64,000 bases of DNA from Bifidobacterium longum subsp. infantis ATCC 15697 = JCM 1222 = DSM 20088 (GTDB taxonomy: Bacteria > Actinomycetota > Actinomycetes > Actinomycetales > Bifidobacteriaceae), in assembly GCF_000269965.1 (NCBI RefSeq), contig NC_017219.1:930001-994000 (forward strand). The letters run 5' to 3'. Positions 24,129-37,473 of this stretch are shown piece by piece; within the stretch, counting starts at the first letter, position 1, and every line of letters starts with the position of its first letter. The position numbers and the translations under genes are program-made. The notes beneath the pieces are model-generated. The model worked only from the letters and a program-made list of their open reading frames with translations, did no database searches and was not told the origin of the DNA.

Positions 24129-27100
24129 ATGGTGGAGCGCATGGCTGATTACGGGAACAACTTTGTGCAACTGCATAACCACACGCACTATTCGCTGCTC
24201 GATGGTGCGTCGAAGATCCCTGATTTGGCCAAGCGTGCGGCCGAACTTGGCATGCCTGCGGTCGGCATCACCGACCATGGCAACATGCATGGCGCCTACG
24301 AGATGTACACCAACTGCGTGGCCAATGGCGTCAAGCCCATCATCGGCATCGAAGCTTATGTGACCCCGGAAACCGCACGTCAAGACAAATCCCGCGTGCA
24401 TTGGGGCACTGAAGCCCAGCGCCGTGACGACGTCTCCGGTGGTGGTCTTATCACCCACTTGACCATGTGGGCTGAAAACGACGAAGGCCTGGTCAACCTC
24501 ATCAAAGCTTCGTCCGTGGCCAACCTCGAAGGTCGCGTCATGCGTTATCCGCGTATGGATAAGGAGGTGCTCGCCACCTATTCCAAAGGCGTGATCGCAT
24601 CCTCCGGCTGCCCCTCGGGCATCATCCAGACCCGTCTGCGTCTCGGTCAGTTCGATGAGGCCCTGCGCGCCGCTGGCGAATTCCAGGACATCTTCGGCAA
24701 AGACAACTTCTTCATCGAACTCATGGATCACGGTCTGCCCATCGAAACTCAGGTGACCGGTGACCTGCTGACCATAGCCAAGAAACTCAACGCACCACTG
24801 CTGGCCACTAACGATTCCCACTACGTACACGCCGAAGATGCCCAGGCACAGGACGCCATGCTCTGCATCAACTCCGGTTCCCGTCTTGACGATCCGGACC
24901 GATTCAAATTCGACGGCACCGGCTACTACATCAAAACCGCCGAAGAGATGCGCGAACTGTTCAAGGACCATCCGGACGCCTGCGACAACACCCTCGTCAT
25001 CGCCGAACGCTGCAACGTGATGTTCGACGACCACGAAGACGGCGCGTTCATGCCGAAATTCCCCTGCCCCGAAGGCTGGGATGAGACCTCCCTGTTCCTT
25101 AAAAAAGTCGAGGAAGGTCTGGAGAAGCGTTACGACGGCAACCCGCCGCTCGACGTATTGAAGCAGGCCGACTACGAATGTGGTGTGATCTGCCAGATGC
25201 AGTTCTGCGGATACTTCCTCGTGGTCGCCGACTACATTCAGTGGGCCAAGGACCACGGCATTATGGTGGGTCCGGGCCGTGGCTCGGCCGCAGGCGCCAT
25301 GGTCGCCTATTCCATGGGCATTACCGAGCTCGATCCGCTCAAGCATGGCCTGATTTTCGAGAGGTTCCTGAACCCTGAGCGAGTGAGCCTTCCTGATATC
25401 GATGTCGACTTCGACCCTGAAGGTCGTGCGCGAGTCATCGAATACTGCGGCGAAAAATACGGCACCGATAAGGTCGCCCAGTGCGTGATCTATGGCACCA
25501 TCAAAACCAAGCAGGCCTTGAAGGACTCCGCCCGCATCATGGGCTACGAGTTCTCGGTCGGTGAAAAAGTCACCAAGGCGCTGCCTCCCGCGGCCACCGG
25601 CGGCAAGGATATCAGCCTGCATGACATCTTCGACCCGACAGCCAAACGCTACGCCGAGGCCAGGGAATTCCGAGAACTCTACGATTCCGACCCGGACGCC
25701 AAGCGCATCACCGAAGAAGCCAAGGGTATCGAAGGCCTGATCCGACAGACCGGTGTACATGCCTGCGCCACCATCATGGGTAGCGCGCCCATCACCGACA
25801 CCTCGCCGTTGCTGGAACGCACCGATGGCACCATCACCACCACCTTCGAATACCACACGTGCGAAACGTTGGGGCTGGTCAAGATGGACTTCCTTGGCCT
25901 GTCCAATCTGACGATCATCCACGACACCCTGAAGAACATCGTGGCCAACGGCAAACCCGCCATCGACTACACCAAGATTCCGCTCGATGACGCCGAAACC
26001 TACAAACTCATGTCCCGAGGAGACACGCTCGGCGTGTTCCAGCTCGATTCCGACGGCATGCGTTCACTGCTGAAAACCCTGAAGCCCGATAACTTCAACG
26101 ATATTTCCGCACTTATCGCCCTGTACCGACCGGGCCCGATGAGTATGGATTCGCACACCAACTATGCCAAGCGCAAAAACGGCCTGCAGAAGATCACGCC
26201 AATCCACCCTGAGCTTGAGGAGCCTCTGAAGCAGGTGCTTGACGAGACCTATGGCCTGATCATCTACCAGGAGCAGGTGCAATCCGCCGCCCGAATCCTC
26301 GCCGGGTATTCGCTGGGCAAGGCAGACGTGCTGCGTCGAGCCATGGGTAAGAAGAAGCCCGAAGTGCTGGCCAAGGAGAAGGTGCCGTTCTTCGCCGGTA
26401 TGAAGGAGCACGGATATTCCGAAGAGGCATCCCAGGCCGTGTGGGATATTCTGGTGCCGTTCTCCGGCTACGCTTTCAACAAGGCGCACTCCGCCGCATA
26501 CGGTCTGATCTCCTACTGGACCGCATATCTGAAGACGCACTACCCGGTCGAGTTCATGGCCGCCTTGTTGCAAGGTGCCGCCACCAACAAAGACAAGACC
26601 GCATTGTACTTGGGCGAGGCCCGCCGCATGGGCATCCAGGTGCTCTCGCCGGACGTCAACGAATCGGTGTACGAGTACTCGGCAGTCGGCGACGTCGTCC
26701 GATTCGGTCTTGGTGCCATCCGTAACGTGGGTGACAAGGCCGTGGCCGATATCATCGCCGAACGCGAAGGCCCGCGCGGCAAGTTCGTGAACTTCATGGA
26801 CTTCATCCGCCGTGTGCCCTTGACCGCGCTGAACCGGCGATTGGTCGAATCGTTGATCAAGGCCGGTGCCTTCGACTCGATTGACCCGAACCGTCGCGCG
26901 CTGTTCACCGTGCACGAGGCCGCCATCGACTCGGTGGTGAGTCTGAAGCGCAAACAGGCGGAGGGCCAGTTCGATTTGTTCTCCGATGCCGAGGATGGGG
27001 GAGCGGAGGCCATGGGCGACGCTTCCGTGACCGTACCCGATCTTGAGGAATGGGACAAGAAGACCAAGCTTAACTTCGAACGCGAAATGTTGGGCCTGTA

Positions 27101-27698
27101 TGTGTCTGATCATCCGCTCTCCGGTATGCAGTCGATTCTCGCGTCCTTGCGTGAAATGTCCATCGCGCACTTGGTCGATCGCGCCAGGACGATGGGTGAA
27201 GGACAGCAGGTCACGTTGGCCGGTCTGGTCACCAATGTGGACCGGCGCGTATCCAAGAAGGGCAACCCCTGGGCCATCGTGACCATCGAAGACATGGAAA
27301 GCTCCGTCCAATGCATGTTCTTCGGCAAGGTCTATGAAGCGGCCGCCGCCGAACTTGCCGTGGACGCCATCGTACAGATTCGTGGTCAAGTGGAGTTGCG
27401 CGACGAAACCGTTTCTCTGAGAGCCACGGAAATGCAGATTCCGACCTTGGAGGCCGAGGATGAACGTCCGTTGGTCATCACGCTGCCGCCGGTGGCGTTG
27501 GAGCGCCAACGCATGATGCAACTCGGTCAGGTGCTCGCTAATCATCCTGGTTACTGCGAAGTACATCTTGCGGTGCTGGATGAGAAGGGTAACGCTCAGG
27601 TGCTCACGTTTGGCGATCGTTTCCGCGTCAAGCGGGATACTTCGTTGTTTGCTGAGATCAAGATTCTGTTTGGCCCCAGCTGCTTGCCTGCCGCCTGA
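24129..27698 (+). CDS. dnaE: DNA polymerase III alpha subunit DnaE
   Basis: This is the replicative polymerase. The domains run: PHP (LHNHTHYSLLDG, ITDHGN, GIEAYVTPE), palm with GPGRGSAAGA and the catalytic PDIDVDF (aspartates 423, 425 and 427) plus D587 in KMDFLGL, fingers (ALYRPGPMS), tandem helix-hairpin-helix (FMDFIRRVPLTALNRRLVE), the beta-clamp motif QFDLF (from Q947), and an OB fold (VTLAGLVTNVDRRVSKKGNP). The 1189-residue length is normal. ATG 24141 is an alternative start with a close GGAG upstream. It serves as the internal reference showing how far the paralogue at 6785 has decayed. Confidence 0.97.
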   Translation: MVERMADYGNNFVQLHNHTHYSLLDGASKIPDLAKRAAELGMPAVGITDHGNMHGAYEMYTNCVANGVKPIIGIEAYVTPETARQDKSRVHWGTEAQRRDDVSGGGLITHLTMWAENDEGLVNLIKASSVANLEGRVMRYPRMDKEVLATYSKGVIASSGCPSGIIQTRLRLGQFDEALRAAGEFQDIFGKDNFFIELMDHGLPIETQVTGDLLTIAKKLNAPLLATNDSHYVHAEDAQAQDAMLCINSGSRLDDPDRFKFDGTGYYIKTAEEMRELFKDHPDACDNTLVIAERCNVMFDDHEDGAFMPKFPCPEGWDETSLFLKKVEEGLEKRYDGNPPLDVLKQADYECGVICQMQFCGYFLVVADYIQWAKDHGIMVGPGRGSAAGAMVAYSMGITELDPLKHGLIFERFLNPERVSLPDIDVDFDPEGRARVIEYCGEKYGTDKVAQCVIYGTIKTKQALKDSARIMGYEFSVGEKVTKALPPAATGGKDISLHDIFDPTAKRYAEAREFRELYDSDPDAKRITEEAKGIEGLIRQTGVHACATIMGSAPITDTSPLLERTDGTITTTFEYHTCETLGLVKMDFLGLSNLTIIHDTLKNIVANGKPAIDYTKIPLDDAETYKLMSRGDTLGVFQLDSDGMRSLLKTLKPDNFNDISALIALYRPGPMSMDSHTNYAKRKNGLQKITPIHPELEEPLKQVLDETYGLIIYQEQVQSAARILAGYSLGKADVLRRAMGKKKPEVLAKEKVPFFAGMKEHGYSEEASQAVWDILVPFSGYAFNKAHSAAYGLISYWTAYLKTHYPVEFMAALLQGAATNKDKTALYLGEARRMGIQVLSPDVNESVYEYSAVGDVVRFGLGAIRNVGDKAVADIIAEREGPRGKFVNFMDFIRRVPLTALNRRLVESLIKAGAFDSIDPNRRALFTVHEAAIDSVVSLKRKQAEGQFDLFSDAEDGGAEAMGDASVTVPDLEEWDKKTKLNFEREMLGLYVSDHPLSGMQSILASLREMSIAHLVDRARTMGEGQQVTLAGLVTNVDRRVSKKGNPWAIVTIEDMESSVQCMFFGKVYEAAAAELAVDAIVQIRGQVELRDETVSLRATEMQIPTLEAEDERPLVITLPPVALERQRMMQLGQVLANHPGYCEVHLAVLDEKGNAQVLTFGDRFRVKRDTSLFAEIKILFGPSCLPAA

Positions 27699-27751
27699 TT
27701 GGCGGGTTTCGCCCCTGGCCTCTCCCTCACCTGGCTTTGCTGGGGGAGGGC
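27691..27751 (+). terminator. Hairpins after dnaE
   Basis: A short stem overlapping the stop codon (CCGCC-TGATT-GGCGG followed by GTTTCG) is followed at 27721-27751 by a second G+C-rich imperfect stem of CTCCCTC...GGGGGAGGG type. The second resembles the structure after the oleate hydratase gene and may be a dispersed bifidobacterial palindromic repeat. Confidence 0.5.
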
Positions 27752-27814
27752 TCCTTCATCAGAGGGGGCTAAGGCATGTGCCACCATACGATGTGCGCGA
27801 CTATTGTGGAACGT

Positions 27815-28225
27815 ATGGGCATGGAGATGGCGGATACTGGTAACAACGATGACGAGCAACAATGGATTGCCGCGATGCTGGAACGGCTGTCTCATTCGCA
27901 GTTCCGCGCCAAATTCGATTTGACCGACAAAGACCGAGCCTATGCCCGCACCAAAGGCAAGGCGACCATCGATCGTCATGCGCGAGAAATGTTGCGAGAC
28001 CGCATTGGCGCAGCCGAACCGAAGAACGACGGCAGGCAGACGCCATGGCGCGGCCATCCGGTATTCACCGCTCAGCATGCTACCGCCACATGCTGCCGCG
28101 GATGCATCGAAAAATGGCATCATCTGCCCAAAGGCCGTGAACTCACCGAAGCGGAGGTAAACCGACTTGCCGATTTGGTCATGGCATGGATTGAGCGGGA
28201 CCTTATCAATCATCCGGTTCGGTGA
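27815..28225 (+). CDS. DUF4186 family protein
   Basis: The product of about 136 residues contains the conserved DUF4186 core: FRAKFDLTDKDRAY, EPKNDGRQTPWRGHPVFTAQ, HATATCCRGCIEKWH and PKGRELTEAEVNRL. The invariant CCRGC and nearby His residues suggest a metal-binding site, but no function is established. ATG 27815 is preferred because it follows a GTGGA; upstream in-frame ATGs from 27776 and downstream ATGs at 27821 and 27827 are possible. It stands alone between dnaE and oleate hydratase. Confidence 0.82.
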   Translation: MGMEMADTGNNDDEQQWIAAMLERLSHSQFRAKFDLTDKDRAYARTKGKATIDRHAREMLRDRIGAAEPKNDGRQTPWRGHPVFTAQHATATCCRGCIEKWHHLPKGRELTEAEVNRLADLVMAWIERDLINHPVR

Positions 28226-28333
28226 AGCACCCCGCATCCTCAGTATGCCTGTATACCTTCAATAGTTATGAGCCAACAGCCAACACAGGCCTCGAAAACC
28301 GTAGACGCAAGGTATTGGCGAATACGGCAGAAC

Positions 28334-28361
28334 GCCGAACGTTGCCTATGGCGCGTTCGGC
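28334..28361. promoter_or_regulatory. Inverted repeat upstream of oleate hydratase
   Basis: Perfect 8-bp arms GCCGAACG and CGTTCGGC are separated by 12 bases, followed by A+T-rich sequence with CATAAT that could be a -10 element. The position, 70-97 bases before the start codon, fits an operator for a dimeric regulator such as a TetR-type protein. It could equally be an mRNA leader stem. Confidence 0.4.
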
Positions 28362-28430
28362 AATAATGCGACATAATGTCTATTCAAGAAGAGCTGACGA
28401 AGTGTCAACTCTACCCCAAGGAGGCGGAAT

Positions 28431-30308
28431 ATGTACTACAGCAGCGGCAATTATGAGGCTTTCGCACGCCCGAAGAAGCCGTCCGACGTGGACAACAAGC
28501 ATGCATACATCATCGGTACCGGACTGGCGGCATTGTCTGCAGCCTGTTATCTGGTGCGTGATGGTCAGATGCCTGGCGAGAACATCCACATCCTTGAGAA
28601 GGACCCGGTACCCGGCGGCGCCTGTGACGGTCTTGATATTCCCGGCCTCGGCTATGTGATGCGTGGCGGCCGCGAAATGGACAATCATTTCGAGGTCATG
28701 TGGGATCTGTTCCGCTCGATTCCCTCCATCGAAACCGAGGGCGTCAGCGTACTCGACGAATACTACTGGCTCAACAAGGAGGACCCGAACTACTCGCTGT
28801 GCCGCGCCACCAAGAATCTCGGCAAGGACGCGGGGCTCAAGGGCAAGTTCGGCCTGTCCGACAAGGCTTCGATGGAAATCATGAAGCTGTTCTTCACCCC
28901 GGACGAAGACCTGTATGACAAGCCGATCACCGATTTCTTCGACGATGAGGTGCTGAACTCCAACTTCTGGCTGTACTGGCGCACCATGTTCGCCTTCGAG
29001 AACTGGCACTCCGCGCTGGAAATGAAGCTGTACATCAAGCGCTACATTCATCACATCGGAGGCCTGCCGGACTTTTCCGCGCTGCGTTTCACCCGCTACA
29101 ACCAGTACGAGTCGATGATTCTGCCGATGGTCAAGTATCTGGAATCGCACGGCGTCGAATTCCGCTACAACACCAAGGTCGAGAACGTGGAATTCGCGAT
29201 TGGCGGGGGAGCCGGTCCCAAGCGTGAGTACACCGGCGTAGGCCAGGACACCATCCAGAAGATTCAGGCCACCTCCGGTTTCTTCAAGCGCAACCCTGCC
29301 AGCACGCCCACCAAGAAGCTTGCCGTGCGCATCGACGTGGATCACGAGGGTGATAAATCCTCCATCGACCTGACCGAGAACGATCTGGTGTTCATCACCA
29401 ACGGCGGTTGCGTGGAGAACTCCACCATGGGTTCCCAGAACTCGCCCGCCGCATGGAACCCAGACCTGAAGCCCGGTGGCGGCTGGGATATGTGGAAGCG
29501 TATCGCCGACCAGGACCCGAGCTTTGGCCATCCGGAGAAGTTCTGCTCCGATCCGAATGCCACCAAGTGGATGAGCGCCACCGTCACCACCCTGGACGAC
29601 GAGATTCCGCCGTACATCCAGAAGATCTGCAAGCGCGACCCGTTCTCCGGCAAGGTCGTCACCGGCGGCATCGTCACTGTGCAGGACTCCAACTGGCTCA
29701 TGAGTTGGACCCTGAACCGCCAGCAGCAGTTCCGCGACCAGCCCAAGGACCAGTTGTGCGTATGGGTCTACGGCCTGTTCCCGGACAAGCCCGGCAACTA
29801 TGTGAAGAAGCCGATGACCGAATGCACCGGTGAAGAGATCTGCGAGGAGTGGCTTTACCACATGGGCGTGCCGACCGACAAGATCGAGGCGCTCGCAAAG
29901 CACCACGCCAACACCGTGCCGGTCATGATGCCGTACATCACCGCGTTCTTCATGCCGCGCGCGGCCGGCGACCGCCCGGACGTGGTGCCCGATGGTGCTG
30001 TGAACTTCGCATTCCTTGGCCAGTTCGCCGAGACCCCGCGCGACACGATCTTCACCACCGAATACTCGATGCGCACCGGTATGGAAGCTGTCTACACGTT
30101 GCTCGGCGTGGACCGCGGCGTGCCTGAAGTGTGGGGCAGCGTCTATGACGTGCGCAACCTGCTCAACGCCACCGTCAAATTGCGTGACGGTGCACCGGTC
30201 ACCGATATGAAGCTCAACTTCATTGAAAAGGCCGTGGTCAAGAAGGTGCTCAAGAAACTCGACGGCACCGATATTGCCACCCTGCTACGCGAATACCACG
30301 TAATCTGA
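28431..30308 (+). CDS. ohyA: Oleate hydratase (myosin-cross-reactive antigen family)
   Basis: The enzyme is an FAD-dependent hydratase that adds water to the cis-9 double bond of oleic and linoleic acid, giving 10-hydroxy fatty acids. In gut bacteria this detoxifies free unsaturated fatty acids. The 625-residue protein has the Rossmann motif IIGTGLAALSAACYL (27-41), followed by LEKDPVPGGACDG and MRGGREMDNHFE. E82 falls at the catalytic glutamate position reported for this family. Length is full. An ideal AAGGAGG lies seven bases before the ATG. The gene is monocistronic, with a hairpin after it. Confidence 0.95.
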   Translation: MYYSSGNYEAFARPKKPSDVDNKHAYIIGTGLAALSAACYLVRDGQMPGENIHILEKDPVPGGACDGLDIPGLGYVMRGGREMDNHFEVMWDLFRSIPSIETEGVSVLDEYYWLNKEDPNYSLCRATKNLGKDAGLKGKFGLSDKASMEIMKLFFTPDEDLYDKPITDFFDDEVLNSNFWLYWRTMFAFENWHSALEMKLYIKRYIHHIGGLPDFSALRFTRYNQYESMILPMVKYLESHGVEFRYNTKVENVEFAIGGGAGPKREYTGVGQDTIQKIQATSGFFKRNPASTPTKKLAVRIDVDHEGDKSSIDLTENDLVFITNGGCVENSTMGSQNSPAAWNPDLKPGGGWDMWKRIADQDPSFGHPEKFCSDPNATKWMSATVTTLDDEIPPYIQKICKRDPFSGKVVTGGIVTVQDSNWLMSWTLNRQQQFRDQPKDQLCVWVYGLFPDKPGNYVKKPMTECTGEEICEEWLYHMGVPTDKIEALAKHHANTVPVMMPYITAFFMPRAAGDRPDVVPDGAVNFAFLGQFAETPRDTIFTTEYSMRTGMEAVYTLLGVDRGVPEVWGSVYDVRNLLNATVKLRDGAPVTDMKLNFIEKAVVKKVLKKLDGTDIATLLREYHVI

Positions 30309-30317
30309 CATCTATCT

Positions 30318-30343
30318 GGCTCCCCTCAAGGTGAGGGGAGCTG
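30318..30343 (+). terminator. Hairpin after oleate hydratase, part of a repeat-like palindromic unit
   Basis: GGCTCCCCTC pairs with GAGGGGAGCT across a five-base loop. The following bases (GGCACGCGAAGCGTGACTG then AGGGGAG) form a second small stem. There is no U-tract. Units of this style appear between genes elsewhere in bifidobacteria, to my recollection, so this may be a mobile palindromic repeat acting as a terminator. Confidence 0.55.
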
Positions 30344-30840
30344 GCACGCGAAGCGTGACTGAGGGGAGTTGAACGTGGAATGAATTGTCGCGACACGCCA
30401 GTGAACATCTGATTTCGTTACGTGAGCCTATAAAAAGCCGGCGTATCCTGATGGTAACGGCGTGATTCAAGTTGATTTCGACACGCCGATAGAACGCCGT
30501 CGTTGCAACGATTCTGGCGTGCCTTTTCATGCCCGATTTGCGTGTGTTCGTGTGTTCGTGTAAGTTATTCACCTGTTGCCGCTCAGCGCGGCGGGTTCCT
30601 TCCTCTGGTTGGTTTTCCGTCTTGCTGGTGTGGTGGTGGTTTGAGAACTCAAGAGCGTGTTTGTACTACTTCTTTATAGTCAATGATTGCCAGTTCATTT
30701 CTCGCCTGATCGCCTGTCGTGGTGGTTGGGTACCCGGGAGGGTTTGATGAGGGGTGAGGTTTTTTGAGGGCGTCCTTCCTTAAGGACGTGCTCGTCAATT
30801 TTTGTTTTGAGAGTCATCTGTCGATGTCTCTTCGCATTTT
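30344..30840 (+). promoter_or_regulatory. rrn promoter and leader region
   Basis: About 500 bp without a gene precedes the 16S rRNA. It must contain the rrn promoters, though I cannot place -35/-10 pairs with confidence. At 30641-30659 TTGAGAACTCAAGAGCGTG matches the antitermination-type (boxA region) motif of actinobacterial rrn leaders and recurs in altered form in the 16S-23S spacer. A short stem (GCGTCCTT...AAGGACG, about 30770-30790) lies just before the mature 5' end. Confidence 0.6.
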
Positions 30841-35864
<5,024 letters not shown>

Positions 35865-36032
35865 ATTCCCCTGATTCGTTCGGGGACCGCATCATCCTCC
35901 TGCAAACCATCCCGTATGGCAATGAGCACGGGATGAACACAAGACGAAACATCAACGAATTCGCGTCCCCTGTCCGGTTCCCGGGCCGCCACAGGCCGGC
36001 AGACCTTGGTGTCTGACCGTATAAGAGAAGAT

Positions 36033-36150
36033 TTGCGGCGGTCATGGCCCAGGTGAGACGCCCGGTCCCATTCCGAACCCGGAAGCTAAGGCCTGGCACG
36101 GCGATGGTACTGCACCCGACAGGGTGTGGGAGAGTAGCACGCCGCCGCAC
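36033..36150 (+). rRNA. rrf: 5S ribosomal RNA
   Basis: The roughly 118-base molecule has complementary ends (GCGGCGG with CCGCCGC) forming helix I, plus the conserved CCCATTCCGAACCCGGAAGC and GGGAGAGTAG blocks. It follows 23S after a spacer of about 168 bases that contains no tRNA. Confidence 0.95.
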
Positions 36151-36160
36151 CACACGTACA

Positions 36161-36196
36161 GGAAGCCCCGATACCTTGAAGGTACCGGGGCTTCCC
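36161..36196 (+). terminator. rrn operon terminator hairpin
   Basis: GGAAGCCCCG pairs with CGGGGCTTCC around an inner palindrome TACCTTGAAGGTA, giving an almost continuous 16-bp stem directly after 5S rRNA. A classical U-tract is weak, but the position and strength support termination. Confidence 0.8.
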
Positions 36197-36278
36197 GCAT
36201 ATCCGAAACCAACAAGACAAGACACCGACAAGATATAGGCTCTCGCAACTAGGGTGCGGCCGAATCGTAAGCATATAG

Positions 36279-36315
36279 AAGAGGGAACCCTCAAGTGACG
36301 GAGAGTTCCCTCTTT
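36279..36315. terminator. Hairpin between rrn and the aldo/keto reductase gene
   Basis: AAGAGGGAAC with GTTCCCTCTT arms flank a loop of about 16 bases. It lies 23 bases beyond the stop codon of the minus-strand aldo/keto reductase gene, so it most likely ends that transcript, and may also act as a second stop for rrn readthrough. Confidence 0.6.
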
Positions 36316-36337
36316 GCGTATCTGGACCTATAAAGGT

Positions 36338-37165
36338 CTAGAAATTGAAATTGTCAGGATCGGCACCGTTGCGCTTGCCGGTGTTGATGGCGGAAATGGC
36401 GGTCATATCATCGACTGTTAGGTTGAAGTCGAAGACCTCGAAGTTCTGCTTGATACGCTCGGCATGGGTGGACTTGGGCAGCACGACGATGCCGCGCTGG
36501 ATGTGCCAGCGAATCACCACTTGGGCAGGTGACTTGCCGTACTTGGCACCGATCTCGGCCAATACTGGGTTGCTCAGCAGGTTGCCGCCGGTACCGCCGA
36601 GCGGACTCCAAGCCTCGGTTGCGATGCCCTTGGCACGCAGCTGGCCAATGAGCTCTTGATTGGTGAATTGTGGGGAAGACTCAATCTGGTCTACGGCAGG
36701 CACCATATCGCTGTGGGTCAGCAGCTCATCAATATGATGCTTTTGGAAGTTACTGACGCCAATGGCCTTGGCACGGCCAGAGGCATAAATCTCCTGCAAG
36801 TCATCCCAGGCCTGCTGCCAGCCGTCTGCCGGCCAGTGAATCAGATACAGATCCACATAATCCACGCCCAAGCGGTCGAGGCTTTCTTGGAATGCATCCT
36901 TGCCGTGGCGTGCGCGAATATCGTCATTCCACAGCTTGGTGGTCAAGAAGAAATCGCTGCGCGGCACACCAGCACGGCGAATACCTTCACCTACTGAGGC
37001 TTCGTTGCGGTAAATCATTGCGGTATCGATATGACGGTAGCCATTCTCCAGAGCCGTCTGCACCGCGTTCACTGTAGTATCACCATCCGGTGTCTGGAAT
37101 ACGCCCAAGCCCACCTGCGGGATGACAGTGCCGTTGTTCAGCATAATTGTCGATTGAATTGCCAT
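36338..37165 (-). CDS. Aldo/keto reductase (2,5-diketo-D-gluconate reductase-like)
   Basis: This is an NADPH-dependent carbonyl reductase of the AKR superfamily, closest in pattern to the AKR5 type. The 275-residue barrel shows the complete catalytic tetrad: D47 and Y52 (HIDTAMIYRNE), K77 (LTTKLW) and H110 (LIHWP). The cofactor loop reads VLPKSTHAERIKQN. Length is standard. The natural substrate cannot be read from sequence; small aldehydes, ketoses or methylglyoxal are usual. It is divergent from the sugar kinase gene, and the intervening region carries a symmetric repeat set that may control both. Confidence 0.93.
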   Translation of the reverse strand: MAIQSTIMLNNGTVIPQVGLGVFQTPDGDTTVNAVQTALENGYRHIDTAMIYRNEASVGEGIRRAGVPRSDFFLTTKLWNDDIRARHGKDAFQESLDRLGVDYVDLYLIHWPADGWQQAWDDLQEIYASGRAKAIGVSNFQKHHIDELLTHSDMVPAVDQIESSPQFTNQELIGQLRAKGIATEAWSPLGGTGGNLLSNPVLAEIGAKYGKSPAQVVIRWHIQRGIVVLPKSTHAERIKQNFEVFDFNLTVDDMTAISAINTGKRNGADPDNFNF

Positions 37166-37272
37166 AATGCCTCACTATTCGTAGTGTTCATTCAATTTCC
37201 TATTTTAGAAACAAGACGATGCAATGAGCCGCGTTTCGCGGGCAAAGAATTGCGTAATGATGGCGTGATTCT

Positions 37273-37410
37273 CGTTCATTAGGTCATTATTGCATTCATT
37301 AGGTCAATGGGTCCAGGGTCTTCGGCATCAGAACCCAGTCATTACGCCATTCCTGAAGAGCCGTCTTACGGCATACCGACCTAATGAACGTGAAATCGAC
37401 CTAATGAATG
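37273..37410. promoter_or_regulatory. Symmetric four-copy repeat, probable operator region
   Basis: The motif (C/A)(G/A)TTCATTAGGTC occurs at 37273-37285 and 37293-37305. Its reverse complement occurs at 37378-37390 and 37398-37410. Within each pair the copies are exactly 20 bp apart (two helical turns), and the two pairs face each other across about 72 bp. The set lies in the 308-bp divergent region between the reductase and the FGGY kinase. Apart from this array the region holds no gene that I can see. Confidence 0.65.
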
Positions 37411-37473
37411 CAACGAGTAAGCGGCTACGATAATAACCAGTACAATCACAACCCAGATTGAAGGGGAGAGCAC

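Noticed and set aside
24045-25922. 625-codon open frame antisense to dnaE
   Set aside because: The plus-strand frame is an unmistakable DnaE; the antisense product has no family match or ribosome site.
28380-29906. 508-codon open frame antisense to oleate hydratase
   Set aside because: A shadow of strongly biased codons; the sense gene has full-length motifs and a strong Shine-Dalgarno.
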